Shown: piece after piece, positions 1 to 9,334 of the stretch
Layout of the letters: every line of letters starts with the position of its first letter
How positions within the stretch are numbered: position 1 is the first letter of the stretch
Assembly: GCF_000003605.2 (NCBI RefSeq)
Contig: NW_003108588.1
Span: 26,967 to 51,939 of the forward strand
Length of the DNA: 24,973 bases
Reading direction: 5' to 3'
Source of the DNA: Saccoglossus kowalevskii
Taxonomy: Eukaryota; Hemichordata; Enteropneusta; Harrimaniidae
Translations under genes and position numbers: made by a program
The notes under the pieces: model-generated
Database searches by the model: none
What the model was told of the DNA's origin: nothing
The model's input: the letters and a program-made list of their open reading frames with translations, nothing else

Positions 1-199
1 ACTTATTGTCACAGTGTGTTAGGGGTGTTATACTTTACAGGGTTATATTGCACCAAGTCATGTTAGCAAAATATTATATCAGTGCCTGTTTTTTATCTAT
101 ACTTCATTATAGTCCCTCTGTGGGACTGTGACTTCATACATCAACAATGAAAATATATGGCAGGTTTAATAGAATAATTTTTACAATTTTCCTCTGAAG

Positions 200-397
200 G
201 GTGCAAGTTTCAAAGACAGAATCCAGAATTTCTGTAATGAGTTTTCCATTCTGAATGATGTGCTGATACCGTACTACCACATGCGAAAAGGACGTAAGGC
301 GTATGATGACTTGTTGAATGTTGCCAATGCAACATTTCCACAGATTGTGGACGAGATACAGGGTCTTGCAGATGGTGCTGAATTACCATTTTACAAG
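200..397 (+). CDS. Gene 1 exon A (second coding exon of the family)
   Basis: The exon lies between an acceptor ending ctctgaag and a donor AAG|GTGAAT. It is 198 nt, 66 codons, phase 0 at both ends. It encodes GASFKDRIQNF followed by a helical stretch ending QGLADGAELPFYK. Gene 2 has an exon of exactly the same length (22545-22742) that aligns throughout, with shared G-x-x-F-x-x-R-I, a shared FPQ-V---QG segment and a P-F near the end. The preceding exon (YEVGYQI in gene 2) would lie left of position 1. Confidence 0.9.
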
Positions 398-3300
398 GTG
401 AATAGATTGACTTAAATTAGCAGATTAATACAATATAATTATAAGTGTTTTTTAGCTGTATATATGGAAGGAAAATTGTCTGTCATCATCTAATAATGTT
501 TGGTTTTGACATTACCCTTGATATCTGTTGGTTCACAGTAATACATGTATATTATCATATAGTTGTATGTCTGGAACAGCATTTGTTAAAATACCCACCA
601 GTCAGCAATTTTGAGTCAAATCTAAAAAAAAACAAATGCATCAAAATTTAATATTATGCTCAACATGTCAACATTCAGACACCTTTCAACATGTCAACAT
701 TCAGACACCTCTCAACATGTCAACATTCCGACACCTCTCAACATGTCAACATTCCGACACCTCTCAACATGTCAACATTCCGACACCTCAACATGTCAAC
801 ATTTCGACACCTCTCAACATGTCAACATTTCGACACCTTACAACATGTCAACATTCCGACACCTCAACACGTCAACATTCCGACACCTCTCAACATGTCA
901 ACATTCAGACACCTCTCAACATGTCAACATTCAGACACCTCTCAACATGTCAACATTCCCATACCTCAACATGTCAACATTCCCACACGTCTCAACATGT
1001 CAACATTCAGACACCTCTCAACATATCAATATTTCCACGTTGATATAGCATTGCAAGAAAAAAAAATGGTTGCTGCAGTACATGAATATGCATTGCTGAC
1101 GACTGTTTGAATTTATTTCATACATTACTACAGCATTCAACCATTTATAGCTGCCCTTGCCTCTGCTCTGTCATCATGTTCTCTTAATTTCACCACTGAG
1201 AACACGATTTCGGTTTGAGCGTTCAGGCAGAAAATCTCGAGCATCTACATTGTATCAGGACCTAGATCGTGTTTTTTTCGGCATGTGTTGACTCGGCCTG
1301 ACTGTTCACACACACGTCTCGTGCCAACTTGGTCACGTGCCAAAATCTATAACGTGAATGCCACTATAGATTTTACCGTTGGATGTTTATCATTAGATGA
1401 AAGTGTGGCATGCATTTGAGGTAGCTCCTAATGATTTCAATAGTGTACACATGGTAGCAAAATACCTGACATGCTCTAATGTTTTAATGTTAGAAGTTTA
1501 TGGCTTGTTTTCAAGGTGTTTTTGTTGCATATCAAAAGTGAAATTCAGTTGCTGCTAAGAAAACAGTTTGACCCTGAATGCACTGACATTGCACTAAACT
1601 ATGTTGATCAAAAGACACAAAGACAATGGGTAAGTCAGATCTGTCTAAATTATTATATTTTAGACGAATAAAATACCATTTATTGATTGAAAATAAATCT
1701 CATCATACTGAATTACAGTTACTGTTACTGCATTACTGAATATAGGTTTGGAAAACGGTTGATGGAATAAATTGTCCAAAATGATATTAATTTCTTTCAT
1801 TCAAAATTGTATGCACATGTATAGTGAATGAGCTTTACCTAGAGATTTAAAAACTGCTTGTTTCCATGGGTACAATGTTTTGTTTTGTTTTCTTCCAAAG
1901 TGTTATATCACACTGTGATCATTTGGAGACTTTATTCAGCTTAATTAGAATACCTGAACTATGAATGGAATTAACCAACAAACAAACAAACAATCAATGG
2001 TTATCTTCACCATTTCCAATAGCATTTGATGTTAACCTTTTCATCACCAGTTCTTTCTTTTCATCACAAATTCACAAAATAGTCATGTTTATAGTCTGCA
2101 CTTTCTTTCAAAAGATTGGGACAAAAATAGCCAATTTTTAGAGTAAAAACTGAAAATTGGCTCAAATTTTGTCTGTTGGCTTCAAAATTGTTGAAATAAT
2201 TGAATTAAAAAAGTGCAGACAAATTTGGGCGAGAAAGGCCAAAGATTTTTAAAGATTAACAGTCTGTTTTGTTCAATTGATGTTTAATTGTTTAGACTAT
2301 CCAAGCTCACAATGAAGACACTGATCCAATTATCGGCAAATACGCATATATAACAGACGCCTACATCATAGATCCAACAGGAAAGTATCCAACGGAGAGG
2401 TTCACAGCATATACATATCCAGGTTCAGTTCCAGGAAATGCCTTTGCATTCAATGCAGATGGAATGTTGTTTACCATGAATGCTGTGTTTCCAAAAAAGG
2501 TTGAGACTGATAACATAGGTATAATTCTAGTTAATTTTTCTTAAAACAATGCCCCATGTCATAACTGAACCCAGTGTTAGTGAATTTGTCTTAAAACAAT
2601 GCCCCATGTCATAACTGAACCCAGTGTTAGTGAATTTTTCTTAAAACAATGCCCCATGTCATAACTGAACCCAGTGTTAGTGAATTTTTCTTAAAACAAT
2701 GCCCCATGTCATAACTGAACCCAGTGTTAGTGAATTTTTCTTAAAACAATGCCCCATGTCATAACTGAACCCAGTGTTAGTGAATTTTTCTTAAAACAAT
2801 GCCCCATGTAATAACTGAACCCAGTGTTAGTGAATTTTTCTAAAAACAATGCCCATGTCGTAACTGAACCCAGTGTTAGTGAATTTTTCTTAAAACAATG
2901 CCCCATGTCATAACTGAACCCAGTGTTAGTGAATTTTTCTAGGCACAAATTTGTTTTTAGTTCCCATTCCGGATGAATTTGTGTTTCATCAGGGGAGTCG
3001 TCACCTGCGCATACGCCAGATGGGCATAGCGTATCATTGTTTACAAACAATCATTTACCCATGAGCCTTTGCGTTTTTAGCGTGTGTTGTTATCGTTGCT
3101 TGGGACTCAACTTCCTGCATGTGCACAGGTGACAACCCTCGCTTTAACTCACAGAACTTGTATCAAGACCATGTATATTGTGTTACAGATGCAAGTCGTA
3201 TTTTTTTAAAAAAAACAAATGAAAATGTTTGACAGCTAGCCATTTTATTTTTGTTCATGTCCATGCTAATTCCTTGCAGATATACTGCCTGACTCAGTTG

Positions 3301-6300
3301 AAAGTTTGCACATAAGTATTCTCTCTGAGATGGCTTGCATGAATTAAGTACAATGATCCTACATACAGGATGCTGGTTGCACAATTCAACCAAATACTAG
3401 TATGCTCAGCCAATTTCAGTACATTGCCAGAAATAACTGATTGCATCACCCACACTCTGTATCACTGCTAGTGATGGAATTTGGTGTTAAATACAGAATG
3501 GGATTGTCAGTGCTTGTTAAATCTTATGTTCGCTATATACTCGGGATGTAAACTTGACTATACACTGGTCCATGCCTAAATCATGAAAAACAAAGTGGAA
3601 ACAGTTTGTGAATCAATCTAATATTCAAGGAGTACTTTCTCATATGAAACTATGATTAGTGATGATAAACATCTGATAAATGTGTTCAATCTCATTTATA
3701 TACTTTATATAAATTAAAACACTTGGTGGTGCAAACCATATAAATTGTTTTTTTGACAATATATTATCACTCAAGTACAGAATTACGTCAACCATGCTAG
3801 TCAGTCTTTGATAAACAATATAATTACCAAACTCCTTTGTTCATACTTTGCGGTATTTCTCATGGAGAATCACAGTATTCATAAATGTGTATTTATAACA
3901 ACTAATTGTTTTTTAATTACAGCTCGTTATATTGCTAACCGAATGCTACTAGGCTGTAGGTCAGTCAGTGATGTTTTCAGTTTTCTAGATAAGTATGGTT
4001 CAGCTTCTGGATTCAGGTAAATCATTTTAGAAAATAAATAAAATAACTTGTTAAAAAGAAGAGGTCTTCTCTGGTAGATACTTCACATGGTATCTTGTTA
4101 TGTATGTTATCTCATTTTAACTACATTGTACATACACCATTTTTAATTCTTGAAGTCAACAAGTATAATTTTAGAAGAAAACGTCTTTTTAAAGTACATT
4201 TAAGTAGGGTGAATGTCACCTAAAATAATTTTATAAGTTGTTTAGCAAGTATTTTTTGTTGACATTTGTACTTTGTCATCATTGTACATTACAGTAATAA
4301 ACGAAAAGAAAATATCTGTCCACTTTGCTGTTGGTGGTTTTCTTGTGGTTACAATAACTCAAACAGTTTTTATCAAATCTCATTTGTGGTATGGGCCTAG
4401 TTTTATTTCGGTGAAATTTCACCCAAAGTTATGTTCTTTTTGTGGTAACAATTTTGGTGTAACTAGCCAGTATCATTTTAAAGATATGAGTTTTGATAAA
4501 ATTTGGCTAAAATAAAAAATTTGCTGGACGTAAGAAGTAAAAAACCGCTTTATACTGCTGATCATGAAAACCATATGTTAGTAATAAGCTCTTCAAGATC
4601 TGTCAATTAGATAAGTGTTATTTTCATTATGTCATATAAATCATTTTTGCCTCAGAAAAATCAACAAATATTTTTTCCAACCAAAAATGCTAGCTACTTT
4701 GCATCTTGTGCTTAGATATATTTACCGGATTCTGCCGTAAATTCGCCCAGGGCCGTTAAACGGCAGTTCGGGTTTTTAAAAAAATAAATTGGGACCAAGA
4801 AACCGCCCAGGGCGATTTTTCGGCAGTTTTTTAAGGTGTTATTTTAATCTTTTCTGATGCCTAAAAGTTTCGTCGTAGTCATTGACGCCTATTCAAGAGT
4901 ATTGATGTTTATTGTGACTCCTACAGACTAGCGTGAATGGGTTAGCTTCGTTTCGACAATGAGCTGTTATCGCTGTAAACAATGTTAAATTAAGCGATCA
5001 TTTGCTACAATTTGCAATGCAGTAGGGTTCGTTTGCATTTGAAACTTCTTTTAGAATATACTTTCGTTACTTATAAAATTAAACCAAATAATTGTATTTG
5101 GCGCACAAGGTTCATTAATGTGATTTTTTTTAGAAAGATGCGCGATCTACTTTTTTATCCAGCAAGAAAAAAATGTATAAAATTTTAGATTAGCTTCTGC
5201 AATAGCTTCTTTCGTTTTGGGTGGTCCAACTGCCGGCATTGAAAATCGGCGTAGGTGGATTTTTCAATGAAAATATAAGCCCTCCTAAAAATATTTGAAC
5301 CCCAAATAAGGGCCCACCAGCCGTGAAACCGCCCAGGGCGATTTTCCGGATGGGCGAATTTACGGTAGAATCCGGTATATACAATTCATGTTATATTATT
5401 CTATAAGGGACTTTGAGATTAATACAGTATATGTAGTAATAATTGAGAAACATGAAATGGTTATGTATTTTATATTCTTGTTCACTTTTAGTCATTTCCT
5501 ACCAAAACTTTAGCCAGTATTTTTCAAGTAGAATCTAGTAAAGATATATTACTTTAATTGATTTTCTGCTGTGCAAAGAAAAGATCTTACCATGCAACAA
5601 CTGCATCATTAGTTTGTATCTGTCCTGGATTATGATCCTTACTTACAATAACTAGATTCTCAGTAAACAAGGTTGTAATAGTTGTGCTATGTCTATTGAT
5701 TTGCCTCATTGTATTTAAGAAGACTAAAAACAATTGTTATAGTTTACTTGTTGGTTTTATGATGGGTAATATTTAGGTTTAGTAATATATTTATTATTGT
5801 CTGGTTTTGTCCCATATGCACTGTGAGGTGAGGAAAATGTGAATGAGTTACAAATGATCAATATCTATCCATAAATACTGTGTCACATAGTTTTTAATAT
5901 GTGTTTGTCTTTTCAGTTTGAACTTTGTAGATGCCACTACACCGCTTGCTGATCAGATGTTGTATAACGTTGAAGTTGGACCTGGAATGAAGCAGTACAG
6001 CAATGCTACAGTTCCATTGGCCAACAATAAAGCCGATGGACATTGCTATCATTTCAATATGTAATTATTAATTTTAGTTCTGTGCATACGATGTGTGCTG
6101 TCTGTCTGTTTGTCCATACATCATCTTTTAAATCAAAATTGTTGCACATGTACTATGACGCGAAAGTTATTGGGACATGCATATTAATTAGATGGTTTGC
6201 ATATTGGCATACGGTACTTCACTTGTCTACTGAATGGAAGTATGTACACTTTATTATACCCTAGTACATTATTTGTTACAAGTATGTTCACTTTGTTGTA

Positions 6301-7243
6301 CCTCAGTATATTGTACGTTACAATTCATTATATCCCAGTACATTATATATTACATGCTTAGGCAATACATTATACCTCAGTACATTATCTGTTACAAGTA
6401 TGTACACTTCATTATATTCCAGTACATTATCTGTTACACATATAGACACATTATACCCCAGTGTCTGTTTCAAGTATGAACAATTCAATATACCTAGTAC
6501 ATTGTCTATTACAGGTACAAACACTTCAATATATCCCAGTTTAATGATACAAGTACACAGCACAGAAGTGCTAGAGCAGCTAAGTTAGCAGTGCCTGCTG
6601 ACTTAACAGGGATATATAATATTCTTGGTGACACTGCAGACCCAGACTACCCTATTTTCAGGAATGGTAAAAAAAAAGATGGTGCAGCCACTGTAAGTAC
6701 AGGTGAGTAAATAAAGTCTAAAAAGCTGTATCTAAGTAACCAGCGTAAATTCTGTACAATTAATACTGGCGGCTGGCATTCACAAAATAATCAATCAAGT
6801 AAAGAGTCACAGTTGTATCTAGCACATGGGGCTACCATATGAAAATATAAACAGAAATCACCCTAAGCTAGGCTAAACATTTTTGGAGCAGTTGTATGTG
6901 AAAAAAAAAAAAACAGATTTTAACATGAAAGAAGATTATAGCCGCTCAAATATTAACTGGTAGCTTTTTTCTATTTTTTATTTTTTCTAAGGTTATACAT
7001 GAAAGCTTTGTTGACATCCAATTTTTAAATGATATACAAATACTTTTAACAGGAGAGAGCTGATATTGTGAGTGTATTGATAGGGATGCAGTTAAGATTG
7101 ACCATTTCTTTTTTTTGCTTTTCTCACACACAGCTATCTTTGATCTGGTCAATGGGACATTATCTATTTACCTTGACAACCCTAAGATGAGTCAAGGGCC
7201 AGTTATAGTGCTTCAACTGCCAAAGAAAAAAATCTGGAATTAA
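200..7243 (+). CDS. Gene 1: C45/Tan-like Ntn hydrolase, 5'-partial, 7 exons in window
   Basis: Spliced CDS join(200-397,1516-1629,2296-2518,3923-4016,5917-6060,6515-6702,7134-7243). It totals 1071 nt, or 356 residues plus stop. All introns are GT-AG and the phases (0,0,1,2,2,1) keep one open frame. About 35 N-terminal residues are missing, judged from gene 2, so the full protein would be near 390 aa, close to insect Tan. The family are N-terminal-nucleophile hydrolases/acyltransferases: a precursor is cut just before a Cys that becomes the nucleophile, and Tan hydrolyses beta-alanyl-dopamine and carcinine. Visible motifs are the VFLLH strand, an ECTDIAL segment holding the candidate nucleophile Cys, HNED, the AYTYPG/FNADG stretch, TMNAVFP, and NMYKHF near the C-terminus. 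The residue before the candidate Cys is Glu instead of the usual Gly. The substrate cannot be told from sequence; Tan-type activity is only one possibility. Confidence 0.88.
661..1038. repeat. 26-bp minisatellite in the first gene 1 intron of the window
   Basis: About 14.5 units of CAACATGTCAACATTCMGAC + ACCTCT. Most are 26 bp, and units starting at 765, 841 and 943 are 24 bp because one CT is missing. Drift is low: mostly cag/ccg/ttc changes at one site, with the last unit decayed at its end. Three overlapping plus-frames stay open across it only because 26 is not a multiple of 3 and the unit has no stops; none is a gene. Confidence 0.97.
1516..1629 (+). CDS. Gene 1 exon B, carries the candidate nucleophile Cys
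   Basis: This is a 114-nt phase-0 exon. It begins VFLLHIKSEIQ after the acceptor ttttcaag and ends QRQW before the donor GTAAGT. Its segment FDPECTDIAL aligns with AILGCMNILV in gene 2 (23075-23188). In the family the Cys here is expected to be the autocatalytic nucleophile. Gene 1 has Glu-Cys where Gly-Cys is typical. Confidence 0.88.
2095..2220. repeat. Imperfect foldback in gene 1 intron
   Basis: The outer arms are GTCTGCACTTT (2095-2105) and AAAGTGCAGAC (2210-2220). The inner arms are GACAAAAATAGCCAATTTT (from 2120) and its near complement, ending at 2173. The whole 126 nt could fold as a two-step hairpin about 75 nt upstream of the exon C acceptor. Confidence 0.6.
2296..2518 (+). CDS. 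Gene 1 exon C, HNED and central core
   Basis: A 223-nt exon, phase 0 in and phase 1 out. It starts TIQAHNEDTD after ttgtttag and contains FTAYTYPGSVPG, FNADGMLF and TMNAVFP. The donor is ATAG|GTATAA. The gene 2 counterpart (24066-24291) is one codon longer and shares NED, FTAYTY-G--PG, FN--G and AVFP. The N in TMNAVFP is the residue I would match to the oxyanion-hole Asn of the family. Confidence 0.9.
2531..2940. repeat. 50-bp tandem array directly after the exon C donor
   Basis: Eight units of tgaatttttcttaaaacaat + gccccatgtcataactgaac + ccagtgttag. Period is 50 bp (one unit is 49), and units are nearly identical. The array starts 12 nt inside the intron and ends in a partial unit. The minus-strand open frame across it (about 2727-3050) is repeat-driven. 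Confidence 0.96.
3923..4016 (+). CDS. Gene 1 exon D
   Basis: A 94-nt exon that enters in phase 1 and leaves in phase 2. The acceptor is ttttaattacag and the donor GGATTCAG|GTAAAT. It encodes (A)RYIANRMLLGCRSVSDVFS and FLDKYGSASGF. The R-x-x-L--C-S--D-F/V---L--Y-SA-GF pattern is the familiar mid-protein helix segment of C45 family members. Confidence 0.85.
4017..5916. other. Gene 1 intron D-E outside the MITE
   Basis: Apart from the element at 4725-5375 this 1.9-kb intron is AT-rich and featureless. A plus-strand open frame at 4273-4515 has no recognisable domain and no exon-like boundaries. Confidence 0.45.
4725..5375. mobile_element. 651-bp MITE-like element with 25-bp TIRs and TA flanks
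   Basis: The left end CCGGATTCTGCCGTAAATTC (+ GCCCA) at 4725-4749 is the reverse complement of 5351-5375 with one mismatch in 25. TA lies on both sides (4723-4724 and 5376-5377), as expected for a Tc1/mariner-type TA target duplication. Near each end is a direct repeat, AACCGCCCAGGGCG plus ATTTT (4801 and 5327), which itself holds the palindrome CGCCCAGGGCG. There is no transposase frame, so it is non-autonomous. It lies in the intron between exons D and E of gene 1. Confidence 0.85.
5917..6060 (+). CDS. Gene 1 exon E
   Basis: A 144-nt exon, phase 2 in and phase 2 out, with acceptor tgtcttttcag. It encodes LNFVDATTPLADQMLYNVEV followed by a stretch ending ADGHCYHFN. The last two bases (AT) join the first base of the next exon to make a Met codon. 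Reading straight on instead meets a TAA, which supports the splice at GTAATT. The N-VE-GP-----Y run followed by a His-rich HCYHFNMY fits the family's beta-sheet core. Confidence 0.87.
6237..6514. repeat. Degenerate ~40-bp intron array ending at the exon F acceptor
   Basis: About seven imperfect units of roughly 32-43 bp, each of the form (tt)acaagtatgtacacttcat + tatatcccagtacattatctg. The next unit in register is the acceptor and start of exon F: ctattacag|gtacaaacac, then ttcaatatatcccagttt. So the real splice site and the YKHFNISQ codons look like one copy of the array. Several other units have an acaag instead of acag, which spoils the acceptor AG position. Confidence 0.75.
6515..6702 (+). 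CDS. Gene 1 exon F
   Basis: A 188-nt exon, phase 2 in and phase 1 out, with donor ACAG|GTGAGT. It begins (M)YKHFNISQF, continues with RSARAAKLAVPADLTGIYNI and then LGDTADPDYPIFRNGKKKDG. The R---A----P--------ILGD-----YPIFR pattern matches the C-terminal part of Tan-like proteins. Its acceptor and first 30 bases resemble the repeat units of the upstream intron (see the repeat at 6237). Confidence 0.87.
7134..7243 (+). CDS. Gene 1 terminal exon G with TAA stop
   Basis: A 110-nt last exon after the acceptor tctcacacacag. It encodes (A)IFDLVNGTLSIYLDNPKMSQ followed by GPVIVLQLP, a short basic tail and TAA at 7241-7243. The AIFDL--G-L-IY--NP ending is the typical C-terminal strand pair of C45/Tan proteins, so this is a full-length C-terminus. 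Confidence 0.88.
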
Positions 7244-7521
7244 TTAATTAAGGATACACTGTTAGCAGAATTTGTTAAAAGTTTGTCAGGTGTATACAGG
7301 TGTCTTGAATCTATTATATTTACAAAATCTTTTAATTTTAAATGTTATGATACATTCATGAATACATACATTCATTTTTATAATATGATTTCAATCCATT
7401 TAAATGTTGTACTACTGGATCATAAAAACAAGTAAATAATGTCTTATATATGTACAGCTATTTTCTTTTAAATCTTTGTATGTTCAATGGGTATTTTAAG
7501 GAATTTTATTGGAATTTCTTA

Positions 7522-7527
7522 AATAAA
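7522..7527 (+). terminator. Poly(A) signal AATAAA of gene 1
   Basis: AATAAA lies 279 nt after the gene 1 stop codon and is the only clear hexamer in the AT-rich 3' flank. Transcript cleavage would be expected at about 7540-7555. The 3'UTR, about 300 nt, shows no other structure. Confidence 0.6.
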
Positions 7528-7710
7528 AGCCTATTGTTTTAAAATCACTGGTCGCATTTTTTTATGACTCCTGTGTATGTGTAAAGCATATGATGGTAGT
7601 CTTGTCAGTTATCCTGTCTGTGTGTATGTCTGTTTCACTGATATATCAATGATATAACTTAAAAAGATTTAACAAAACTTGGTATGTAGATAGTATGGGA
7701 CAATGCACAG

Positions 7711-8179
7711 ATCAAGATGAGTTTTGAGTTGACACTTTTGCATAAATTAGACAACTAAGGCAACAGACTCAATGAAACTTGGTAGTTTGTATCCATTCAT
7801 TCATGTTTTATTTAATCTAATTGTCAATGGAAAAAGAGAAATATGGAATACTTAAAATTAAATGAAAATTTAAGATTAGTCTAACTGACAATGTACTGGG
7901 TATATTGAATTGTCTGTCGCAGACAGTGTACAAAGATGTATTCAAGATTGCACATGTAGGGATCAACAATGCCTTGTAGTAAATATTGAATTCATCATAA
8001 TACTATCAGTAACATAACATAATTATTACATTCTTGTCCATGTTCTTGTCCTTTGCAATTAGATTAAATAATACATGAATGAATTGATACAAACTACCAA
8101 CTTTCATTGAATATGTTGCCTTAGTTGCCTAATTTATGCAATTGATAGGCAAACATTTCAACCCAAAACTAATCTCGAT
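7711..8179. repeat. Long inverted repeat downstream of gene 1
   Basis: The left arm (7711-7830) is the reverse complement of the right arm (8051-8179) at roughly 80-90% by eye. Key shared text is CAATTAGATTAAATA, ACATGAATGAAT, GATACAAACTACCAA and GTTGCCTTAGTTG. The spacer is about 220 bp, with no clear coding frame. It could be a foldback element or two inverted copies of one repeat. Confidence 0.8.
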
Positions 8180-8287
8180 ATTTTCTTATTTTCTTATTTC
8201 TATATGTCTTATAGTATCTTACAATTTAGTAATTCCACTGTGATGTGACGTGTGTGTGCATATTAGCTTACTAATTATTCACTGATT

Positions 8288-9334
8288 AGTCCCCGTTCGG
8301 ACGCAGTCCGAAAACGGGGACTTATGTTTTGCCCTGTGTGCGTCCGTCCGTCCGTCCGTCCGTGCGTCCGTGATCACCTGTATCTCGAACATGCATGGAC
8401 CGATTAAGTTCAAACTTCACTCATACATCACACATTATATGGGACATATGCACATGCATTTTTTTCATGATCCGATTAACGATAGCCGAATAGCGGCCAT
8501 TTTAAGGCCGAAAATGCATCAAAATCGCACATTTTCACCATTCCGGACCCGGATCTCAGTTATGCATGGACGGATTTCGTTCAAATTTGGTACATACATT
8601 AAACATAATAGGACCTTGATGCACGTCATTTTTTTTTCGGATCAAGTTCGAAATAGCCGACTGGCGGCCATTTTGTTTTAAAGAATTCAGTTCTGGATCC
8701 GTATCCGAGACATGTCTGGATTGATCAAGTTCAAACTTCACACACACAAGGTACATCATGTCACAAATATGTATGTGCATTTGTTTCATGATCTCATTAA
8801 CGATAGCCAAATGGGGGCCGCTTTAAGGCCGAAAATGCATTGAAATCGCACATTTTCACCATTCCGGACCCGTATCTCAGTTATGCATGGATGGATTTTG
8901 TTCAAATTTGGACCATTAAACATAATAGGACCTTGATGCACGTCTTTTTTTTTTTTCGGATCAAGTTCGAAATGGCCGACTGGCGGCCATTTTGTTAAAG
9001 AATTCAGTTCTGGATCCGTATCCAAGACATGTCTGGATTGATCAAGTTCAAACTTCACACACACATGGTACATCATGTCACAAATAGATATGTGCATTTG
9101 TTTCATGATCTGCTTAACAATAGCGGAATGATGGCCATTTTAAGGCCGAAAATGCATCAAAATCACATATTTTCACAATTCCAGAACCGGATCTCAGTCA
9201 TGCATGGATGGATTTTGTTCAGATTTAGCACAATGTGTTGTACATATGCAGGTGCATTTCGGTCATGATCTGCTTTGAATGTATATGTCACTCAAATATG
9301 AACGGAACGGGGACGTGTCATTGACAATGACTTG
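8288..9334. mobile_element. 1.05-kb modular repeat element with GTCCCCGTTC ends
   Basis: The left end is a 35-nt hairpin (8288-8322): AGTCCCCGTT pairs with AACGGGGACT, and CGGAC with GTCCG. The right end carries GGAACGGGGAC (9304-9314) and the palindrome TCATTGACAATGA. Between them is a CCGT microsatellite and then three direct modules of about 320 bp, with TTCACCATTCCGGACC-like blocks at 8535, 8855 and 9172. Each module is itself two related halves (ATGCATGGAC-GATT--GTTCAAA). The open frames on both strands here are repeat artefacts. No transposase is seen. Confidence 0.75.
8341..8371. repeat. (CCGT)n microsatellite
   Basis: About seven CCGT units with one GCGT variant, near the left end of the modular element. 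Confidence 0.9.

Larger units (their letters stand above)
1630..3922. other. Gene 1 intronic sequence apart from exon C and the arrays
   Basis: Outside exon C (2296-2518), the foldback and the 50-bp array, this stretch shows no coding signal. Short open frames at 3163-3393 (minus) and in 3808-4020 (plus) are chance or read-through into exon D. At 2941-3150 there is a slightly GC-richer patch that I cannot assign. Confidence 0.5.

Noticed and set aside
636-1110. Three overlapping plus-strand open frames of 130-139 codons (His/Thr/Ser-rich)
   Set aside because: They are the same 26-bp minisatellite read in all three frames and lie inside an intron of gene 1.
661-2940. CRISPR array
   Set aside because: Units abut with no unique spacers, and the context is a eukaryotic intron.
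2727-3050. Minus-strand 107-codon open frame
   Set aside because: It translates the 50-bp intronic array on the antisense strand.
8288-8322. tRNA- or riboswitch-like structure at the hairpin
   Set aside because: It is a simple near-perfect hairpin at the tip of a repeat element, without tRNA boxes or arm layout.
8370-9268. Open frames of 79-106 codons on both strands with similar peptides
   Set aside because: They follow the ~320-bp modules of the repeat element; both strands are open with repeated peptides and no known domain.
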